Assembly (NCBI RefSeq): GCF_963675165.1
Contig: NC_087388.1
Coordinates: forward strand, 2,644,800-2,708,799
DNA length: 64,000 nucleotides
Direction: 5' to 3'
Source: Halichondria panicea
Taxonomy: Eukaryota; Porifera; Demospongiae; Suberitida; Halichondriidae
The translations under genes and the position numbers were made by a program. Within the stretch, counting starts at the first letter, position 1, and the number at the start of each line of letters is the position of its first letter. A model generated the notes under the pieces. It was given only the letters and a program-made list of their open reading frames with translations, was not told the DNA's origin and made no database searches. Below, piece after piece: positions 57,752 through 64,000 of the stretch.

Positions 57752-58487
57752 ATGGCTGAAGGAGCTGGAGAGCCGTCTGCTAGCGGTCAAATTCCTGCTG
57801 GGCTAGGGATATCAGCGGAGAAGCTAATGGGACAGTCAAAGTCTTCTGCTGAAGAGTTTGTAGATTTCAAAGATCTCTCCGAGCCTCAAGAGGGCACCAA
57901 TAAGCTATTTCTGGTTTGCTTCAACTGCAAGTGTAAAGTAATGTGTCCTGGATATGGTACTCTTGTGGAGAAAGAGGTAGGTCACAGTAGAGAGTTCTAC
58001 TGTTTAAACTTAGCAGTAGATCCTAGATCCTAGCATGACCTTCTAGTTTCACATCTTGAGTTTTCTGCAGTAGCGTTTACCGTTTCATAGTGAGAATATG
58101 TACGTTAGCTACTGTGTAGTGCTTTGTACACTCACTTCCTTCGCACTAGTCAGTCTGTTCCTGCCCAACCCCACACGTACTTAATTAATACACAAGTGAC
58201 ACAGCCCACCCCCCCTCCACAAACACACACACGTACAGCGATTTCTGCCTTCAATGACGGAAAAGTACAAGATTGGTGAGGAGCCGAAAGGTGATGACCT
58301 AAAGAAGTTCTGGCTAGTCAAGGACATGTTTCACTTTGAGAATGTCGGTTTCTCTAAGACGGTGAATGGCACTGAGCAGTTCCTGATTTGTGCTGACTGT
58401 GAGATTGGCCCAATCGGTTGGTATGACATTCAGAACAAAACAGAAATTTATGTTGCTGCGGAACGAGTTAGATATGCAACTAAATAG
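57752..58487 (+). CDS. RABIF: RABIF/MSS4 homologue (Rab-interacting zinc protein), two exons
   Basis: Exon 1 57752-57976 (MAEGAGEPSASG..., LFLVCFNCKCKVMCPGYGTL) ends at donor GTAGGT; exon 2 58239-58487 starts after GTACAG with RFLPSMTEKYKIGEE, then KKFWLVKDMFHFENVGFSK, FLICADCEIGPIGW and YVAAERV. The join is phase 0 and gives 157 residues, about 30 longer than human RABIF because of an N-terminal Ser-rich extension. The zinc ligands C-x2-C (CFNC) and C-x2-C (CADC) are both present. MSS4 binds nucleotide-free exocytic Rabs and acts as a weak exchange factor or holdase in the cytosol. An upstream in-frame ATG at 57650 is not preferred because it would enter the divergent promoter. Confidence 0.95.
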
Positions 58488-58558
58488 GTATTCATTATTT
58501 AATTTTTGTGTTTTATTATGTACGGTACATGTACATGTAATTTATTTTTGGAGTGCAT

Positions 58559-58564
58559 AATAAA
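58559..58564 (+). terminator. AATAAA polyadenylation signal, RABIF
   Basis: AATAAA 72 bp past the RABIF stop codon, in the 313-bp gap to the convergent chromodomain gene. Confidence 0.6.
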
Positions 58565-58800
58565 TTTATACCTGCATAATTAGCGATGTACAATGTAGAA
58601 TTAATTTATTCTTTTGACCAAAATTAATTTAATTGTTATAATCAGGAGTGCATGAAGTACTACTGATATAATAGAGAAAATACATGACTGGGTTATAGGC
58701 ATCAAAAAATAAATGTGGGCTAACTAAAAATAGAACTCAACAATGTCATACTTACTATGCTACTCTGTTGCTTGTATAGAGAGAGGACAACATCGTTCAT

Positions 58801-60776
58801 CTAACAGAAACTGCAATAGTCAGAGTTGTAGCATAAGTATCCCAGCCCAGCAACACCAGTAACAAATCCAGCCAGGACAAACTCCCTCCATGTGACTGGG
58901 AAGTACTGTTCCTCTTCCGTTATCTTTTGAGGGCGCTCTTTCACAGCACGTTTACTGATTGTCACCTTTTTTGGCAATTTCTTAACCAGCTGAATTTCTT
59001 CACTTTCAGAGTCTTCTGCTTGGGAAATAGTTGGTGGTTCTTCGGAAACTGTGATATCTTCTTCCACGTTTCGCTGTCGACGTCTGGTCATCATGGGAGG
59101 TATGCCCGCAGCATTGGCTCTCATACTCTGTTTGGTATCAAACAACAGCTTCTTAGTGGCTCGGACCTTCGATGGCGAATCGGTGGCTTCAGGAGACTTG
59201 GATGGTGATGCCTGTGGTGTGCTAGTTTTGCGTGGGGAAGATGTGTAGATATCTTTCCTGATGTTAGCAAGTTGTTTCTTGAATCTAGACTCAGAGAGAC
59301 TCATTCGAGTTTTATGGATGTTTCTGCTAGTTTGGAGACCCAATTCAGACTCATCTTCACTGGAGAATTCGTTCGTTCCCGAGCGCCGCAAGTAGTAACT
59401 TTTTCTGATCGAATCATCTTTGGTGGTTTTCTTGCTGGGTGTGACTGAGGCCCTGATGGTTCTTTTGACTGGCGTCTTCTTGATCACGCTCTTTTTCTTA
59501 GTTTTGGTGGTGTCCACTTCATCATCACTTGAGAAGGTGTAGTGGTCCCTCAGGGACTTGCGTCTCTCCTGCAGGTACAGTACAGAGCAATATGGCCAGT
59601 ACCGTAATTGATGTAATCGCATGTTGTCCTATTATTCACTGTGATTCGTACAGTGATTAATTGCGTATCAGTAATTGCACGTCGTCATTAACGACGTGCA
59701 ATTACTGCCTTGACGACAGCACGTTCGAATAACGGCCACGGATAACTTTTTTACTGAAAAAACTGCAGCTAAAAATGTCCTTAAACTGCATCACAAACGA
59801 TTAACAATCAATAGTATGGCTACTCGTGCAATAAGGGATTATCATAACAAGCGCACAGGCAAGGTTAATTAGTATCCTTGCCATTGCTTGTTACTCGTGC
59901 TATTAATCCCATATTGCACTCTTAGCCATACTATTAATTACAGCGCCAGATTCCACTTATGAGTGGCGCATTTTAGACCACAAAAAATTGCGTTCAGCCC
60001 AGCTGGCGCTTATGTTCTACAGCTAGTATAGGGCGTGGTCTAGCTCAGTTTCACTTGCTAGCGGCACCGTTGAGAGCTGAGTGGACTTGCGAACAACATT
60101 CATTGACTTTAGCTATGGGTTAGACAACTGTTTAGAAGTGTGAAAGGTCAAAGATGCAGGATGATTGTCTTATGTCTCAAACAAGCCTTTTTACAACGGT
60201 TGGCGCTTCTTTTAGGACCTAAAAACTTATGCTGATGCTGATGTGGCGCTTAAATTATAGTGGCGCTGCAATTACGGTAAGCATGGTTACGAGTACAATG
60301 CTATTTCCTGTATACAAAAGTAATTAGCAACCAATGACACTCAGAAGTGTATTCATAGCTCAGTAGTTTTCACATAAACATGTAAATATTCCAGCTATTC
60401 TAGCATCATTTCAACCTACTTCAGGCACTTTAGGCACTTTCTTGTTCATGAATTGCTTGATCAGGTCAAGACAGCTACTCAAGTTTTCACTTGGCTCCCA
60501 AGTATCTTCCTTCTCAGAGTATCCCAACCAGTGGACTTTGTAATAGTCTTGGCCTTCTGTGTTTTGATGACCAACAATGGTGTCAACCTGCAAATATTTA
60601 ATGTTTCAAGCAGGTGCAAAACGCTTTTAGTAGAAGAAGAGGCTCTAATTGATTTAAGCTTTTAAGCTTTTAAGCTTATTCAAGTTATTGCAGCCCTCAG
60701 AAATGTAGACAACCAGTTCTTTAAGCTTTAACAGGTCGATACTCACTTGATATATACTAGAATTCTTCTTGGACAT
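58801..60776 (-). CDS. Predicted chromodomain protein with C-terminal membrane anchor, three exons
   Basis: Exon 1 60776-60747 encodes MSKKNSSIYQ; exon 2 60587-60420 encodes a chromodomain (VDTIVGHQNTEGQDYYKVHW, LGYSEKEDTWEPSENL, CLDLIKQFM) with the aromatic cage-type positions Y...W...W; exon 3 59568-58801 encodes a long basic and Ser-rich region (KKSVIKKTPVKRTIRA, SSPRKTSTPQASPSKSPEA), an acidic stretch and a final hydrophobic segment FVLAGFVTGVAGLGYLCY ending CSFC. All junctions are phase 0 with CAG acceptors and GTGAGT/GTAGGT donors, giving 321 residues. Chromodomains of this type read methylated histone tails; a tail anchor would place it at a membrane, possibly the inner nuclear membrane (inference). 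That exon 3 belongs to the same gene is likely but unproven. Confidence 0.6.
59615..59938. mobile_element. MITE, inverted copy of 19012-19350, in chromodomain gene intron 2
   Basis: ATCGCATGTTGTCCTATTATTC through CTCTTAGCCATACTATTAATTA is the reverse complement of the 19-kb copy, with the internal hairpin at the right side. Confidence 0.75.
59941..60268. mobile_element. MITE of about 330 bp with CAGCGCCA ends
   Basis: CAGCGCCAGATTCC at 59941 and TATAGTGGCGCTG ending at 60268; interior repeats of TGGCGCTTA and its complement. The target duplication is unclear (AATTA near both ends). It abuts the preceding MITE in the same intron. Confidence 0.6.
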
Positions 60777-61028
60777 AGCTTTTAGGCGTTTGAAATTCAA
60801 AACTTGGAAGACCGCAGGCTATAACATAGTAAAAGGGGTGTGTCACCACAACCACAGACTGACAGAGGTGCTATTTATTTAGGAAAACAATCCCACCCAT
60901 GTGGTCTATCAAGGCGGCGCGTATAGTATAGTCGAGTATAGTAGCTACGTTGTTCATTTAATAGAAGTTTGTACGTGGTATAGTTGATACTAACTCTCTT
61001 TCTAGCAGTTTTGTACAACTGCAAGGTC
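60777..61028. promoter_or_regulatory. Divergent promoter region, chromodomain gene / DHX38
   Basis: The two start codons are 252 bp apart on opposite strands with no other gene between. The CTTTCTAGCAG stretch near 61000 could be a 5' UTR acceptor for DHX38. Confidence 0.5.
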
Positions 61029-63663
61029 ATGTCTTCATATCCGAGCTCCACACACCACCTTGCTGGTTCAGGGAGTGAGGTGGGAGGATTAATAATCAAA
61101 AACAAGAGGGCAACAGAGAAAAAGTCATCTGATTCAATTTTTAAGAAGCCTAGTAGCTCCCTACTTGGTTTAGACGTACTAGCAAAACGTAAAAGAGAGG
61201 AGAGACAAGTCAATCAAGATTCCTCCGGGACTTTTACAGAGAAAAAGGCACGTATCAACACTAGTGAAGATGATGATAGTGATGTTCGCATCAGTTTTGG
61301 CCGCTCAGACTCTTCCAAGGACAGGCAGTATAGAGGCACCCACGTTGACACCCCCTCTCATCCTGGTGGGGTCAGTGACGAAGCCTTGGAGAGGTTCCAT
61401 CAACATATCCGTAAAGGTGAGTGTGATGAATCAATGAAGTATTAACTTAGTCGAGCGTCGCCGCCCTCCTTGAAGGAGGTCGGGAATCAAGCCTATCCAC
61501 AGTTTTGTTCCGGCCTGTTACGCAATAGTATCATGATTATCATTCATTCTATGTGGGTGCTAACCAATAGCGATAAATATCATTTATTAATTAAGGTTAC
61601 GGTAACCAGTTTGCTCATGAATATTCATGATTTTCTTATAATGATTTTTGTGAAACTATAAATGCCATGATAAAAATTTGAAGCACACACATGATAAAAT
61701 ATATTGGTGTATCATCCTGTATGACAAGTATCAGTCTTCAAAACATTTTCCAGTGGAAGCTCTGAGCGATCATCAAGTTACTAGAAACAACACAAAACTA
61801 GTAGTCATTTTAAACTTCCAAAAACACTTCTAGCTCTGTGTTCTTGTTCTTATATGATGCTTCTTACCATTCTGGAGGGCGGGTCGAAGCGTTTTTTTTT
61901 CCAGGCCAACAAACTCTCACAAAATAATAATATGTATATAGACTAACTCCACTTAAAATGGCGGCCAGAGCCAAGGAAAACAGCCTCTTGTGAGCTTTCA
62001 GTAGCCTTTTTTCGAAATATCTCTTCGACCCGCCCTGCATATAGTGAAGCTACAGTAGACTGTACCTAAGCTTTATAGTAAAAATGTCTATTCGAGCCAT
62101 GAAATGACTACTGCGTTTCAGCTGGACTTCCAGCTCATTCTAGCTGGAAAAGATCACTAGATCTAGCTCATGAATAATTAATGAGCAAACGGTTGACCGT
62201 AACCTTAAAGTGGGTGTTGGCCTCGCCTCTCAGTCAATCCAACATGTGCAAAATTCACACGTGGTACAGTTTGAGTGGGTGTGATCAATCCCCTTGAGAT
62301 ACTGCAATCTGATTGGAGCTGGTGGAATTGTTGGAATTCCAACAGCAGAACAAAACTGTGGATAGGCTTGATTCCCGACCTCCTTCCGGGCAACAGTAGA
62401 GGGCGGCGGTGCCCGACTAGTATTAACTGAGCAATTACAATATTATTGGTTCTACTATAATAAGCCTTACGTTTATTGCCCAATGTGTTACACATTAATT
62501 GGATAGTGCTGAGCTGTTTTCTGTTGTCTAGTTCGCAAGGTTTCGTCTAGTGGGGGGGGGGGGGGCTGGGGTGAACCTTCCCCCCTAAATCATTACTACT
62601 GTCTATATGATATGCAATATGTAACTAGATCTGCTGTGATGAGAAGAGTAGGAACATGTTTTTGTTAGGGAGTGCGAGGTGGCCAAAGGCCACTGACAAA
62701 TCTGGGGGTCCGAGGGCTTGCCCCCGGAAAATTTTGGCATTCTACATTCCCGGACATTAATTCTGAGCAAATTTGGTATAAAATTATCAGTATCAAAATT
62801 TGCCAAAATAATTAATTCTACGTGATCGATTTTACCTGGATAAATTGTTCTGCTATAATTTATACTTTAAATCTGTTAAGTGGGTATGACTATAAAGTGG
62901 GTATGACTATACAATAAAAAAAGACTGCATTGTGTCATTGTCCTTTGGACGAATGTTTTCAATCTTCGCAGTGAAGAAAACGAACGTTCGGCAGTTAGGC
63001 AGCATGTCTATTTTAGTATCCAATTACACTTAATCTATAGTCCAGCTACCCTCTTTAGTAGATATTCATGGAAACTTACCATTGATGTCAAAAATGAGAG
63101 GAGACTTGCTTGTTTACTTGCCATTGCAAATTCGATTGTGTATTAAAAGATGTGCTTGCTCTTTATAAGAGATGTCTACGATGTGGTTCATCTAGCTGAC
63201 CTTTGTACTGTGTACGTAACAATGCTAGTATAGCTAGCTTAGCTTGACTAGCTACTAGCTAGCTAGCTGTTCTGAACTTCATGGAGCAGTAGGTAAGGTA
63301 GCTTGAGATAAGGGGGTGCTCCAGCACCCTGAGCAGCACCCGTGCTTCCTACGCCACTGGTGATGCACTAGCATGTAATAGGTGGTGTGGTCAACAAATG
63401 TGGGAGTGGCCAAACATTTTGCGGCGTGCGTAAACCTTCCCCCCCAAACTTTTAATCTTAGATGAAACCCTGGTTCGGCAATACTGTGTTCCAGTGATAA
63501 GTACATGCACCTGCTCAGCTAAAGTAGTATGGTTCCATTACACAGGAACTAAAGAAGAATCGGGTGTTTATGCCAGCTCACAGAACAAGGAGGAGAAAGA
63601 CAGAAGAAGGGGGCATGAGAGGAGAGGGGACGAACGGCCCTCTCGCCACAGGAGAGAGGAAAG
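61029..63663 (+). CDS. DHX38: DHX38 (PRP16) homologue, first two exons; continues past the window
   Basis: Exon 1 61029-61416 encodes MSSYPSSTHHLAGS, EVGGLIIKNKRA, PSSSLLGLDVLAKRKREER and YRGTHVDTPSHPGGVSDEA, ending at GTGAGT in phase 1. Exon 2 63546-63663 after ACACAG restores Gly and reads TKEESGVYASSQNKEEKDR, then Arg-rich RHRREER, ending at GTATAG. These match the N-terminal region of the DEAH helicase PRP16/DHX38, a nuclear splicing factor that remodels the spliceosome before the second step. The helicase core lies beyond the right edge. Intron 1 (2.1 kb) holds a TAG-ended transposon with a nested TTAA element. An upstream in-frame ATG at 60984 is less likely to be used. Confidence 0.92.
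61448..62419. mobile_element. 972-bp TAGTCG-ended element, 9-bp target GTATTAACT, in DHX38 intron 1
   Basis: TAGTCGAGCGTCGCCGCCCTCC at 61448 is inverted at GAGGGCGGCGGTGCCCGACTA ending at 62419, flanked by GTATTAACT at 61439-61447 and 62420-62428. GGTCGGGAATCAAGCCTATCCACAG also appears in both arms. The ends begin TAG and the duplication is 9 bp, like the TAGCCTCG family, but the sequence is different. It inserted 31 bp after the exon 1 donor. Confidence 0.85.
61595..62204. mobile_element. 610-bp TTAA-targeted element nested in the 61448 element
   Basis: GGTTACGGTAACCAGTTTGC at 61595 pairs with GCAAACGGTTGACCGTAACC ending at 62204, flanked by TTAA on both sides. It shares GGCGGGTCGAAGCG-type internal motifs with 34173-35093. 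Non-coding. Confidence 0.8.
62541..63472. repeat. Relative of the CAGGGTTTCATCTAG element, interrupted
   Basis: Left GGTTTCGTCTAGTGGGG at about 62542 and right CTTAGATGAAACCCTGG ending at 63472 match the 32885-33118 element, including GCGGCGTGCGTAAACCTTCC. Between about 62642 and 63359 a second insertion, ending CCTACGCCACTG, splits it; GTGATG occurs at both joints. Non-coding, in DHX38 intron 1. Confidence 0.65.
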
Positions 63664-64000
63664 GTATAGTTAGCTCATAGATACCATAAAAATTATTATT
63701 ACTAGAATATTTTGCTGGTGAAAACCATTGCAAATGAGCCAAATCAGCAGAAAAACTGACCCTTTGCTATCTAACTATTGTGTTCTGGCAAGGAGTGTGT
63801 ATTTACCACTGCTTGATTTCTCCAGAGTTTCTCTTGCTCGTGCTACGTGTCTCTGTGTACTATAATTATGTTAACTACATACCGTACATAGCAGGAAATT
63901 TTTCGCAATTTTGCTCCATGGCAGAGCGAGCCTTCAACAGAAATTGTTGTGGGTTCAATGGCAGGAAACCACACCCACCAATAGCTTTGCATGTTAAATA
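63664..64000. other. DHX38 intron 2, with a partial MITE at the window edge
   Basis: From about 63883 (ACCGTACATAGCAGGAAATTTTTCGC) the sequence resembles the CCGTATAG family, sharing GGAAACCACACCCACCAATA with 45940-46149. Its other end is outside the window. Confidence 0.5.

Noticed and set aside
58927..59248. Plus-strand open frames opposite the chromodomain gene exon 3
   Set aside because: They are antisense shadows of a Ser/Lys/Arg-rich coding exon.

Overview
This window looks like eukaryotic nuclear DNA from an early-branching marine animal, most likely a sponge. It is AT-rich, genes have small GT-AG introns, and four or five ordinary metazoan genes (CHTF8, RAB5IF, RABIF, DHX38 and an ankyrin-ROCO protein) sit in a dense background of transposons. 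The assignment to sponge is an inference from the ankyrin-ROCO-death architecture and the repeat style, not a proof. No CRISPR array, operon, rRNA or convincing tRNA was seen.

Layout. 0-7.6 kb: a broken retroelement fragment, one well-bounded inverted-repeat transposon (1351-2067) and local duplications, with no convincing gene. 7.6-14 kb: a 6.35-kb element (7608-13960) with long terminal inverted repeats beginning TAGCCTCG and the 9-bp target duplication CATCATCAT. It carries a RecQ-like helicase fragment, a DUF6589-type gene on the opposite strand and a Crypton-type (DUF3504) tyrosine recombinase, all damaged, plus a nested piggyBac-like element. 15.9-17.6 kb: broken TNP2-like transposase exons followed by a second DUF3504 recombinase. 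19.8-26.5 kb: a Ngaro/DIRS retrotransposon with classic A1-ORFs-B1-A2-B2 split repeats, an open tyrosine recombinase and a damaged RT that has lost RNase H. 26.5-29.5 kb: small repeats. 29.5-50.6 kb: CHTF8 on the plus strand, then a five-exon ankyrin-ROC-COR-death gene on the minus strand whose roughly 11.5-kb first intron is filled with transposons. 50.8-56 kb: more transposons, including two relatives of the 7.6-kb element sharing three copies of one 9-bp target. 56.4-64 kb: a compact gene cluster, RAB5IF(-) RABIF(+) / chromodomain-membrane protein(-) DHX38(+), made of two head-to-head pairs that meet tail-to-tail.

The most interesting material is (1) the large TAGCCTCG element and its derivatives, which have exact 9-bp duplications and shrink to a 46-bp palindrome; (2) a predicted chromodomain protein with a C-terminal membrane anchor; and (3) insertion histories readable inside the window because empty-site copies of the same repeats are present. 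Host gene models were spliced by eye from GT/AG signals, phase and family resemblance.
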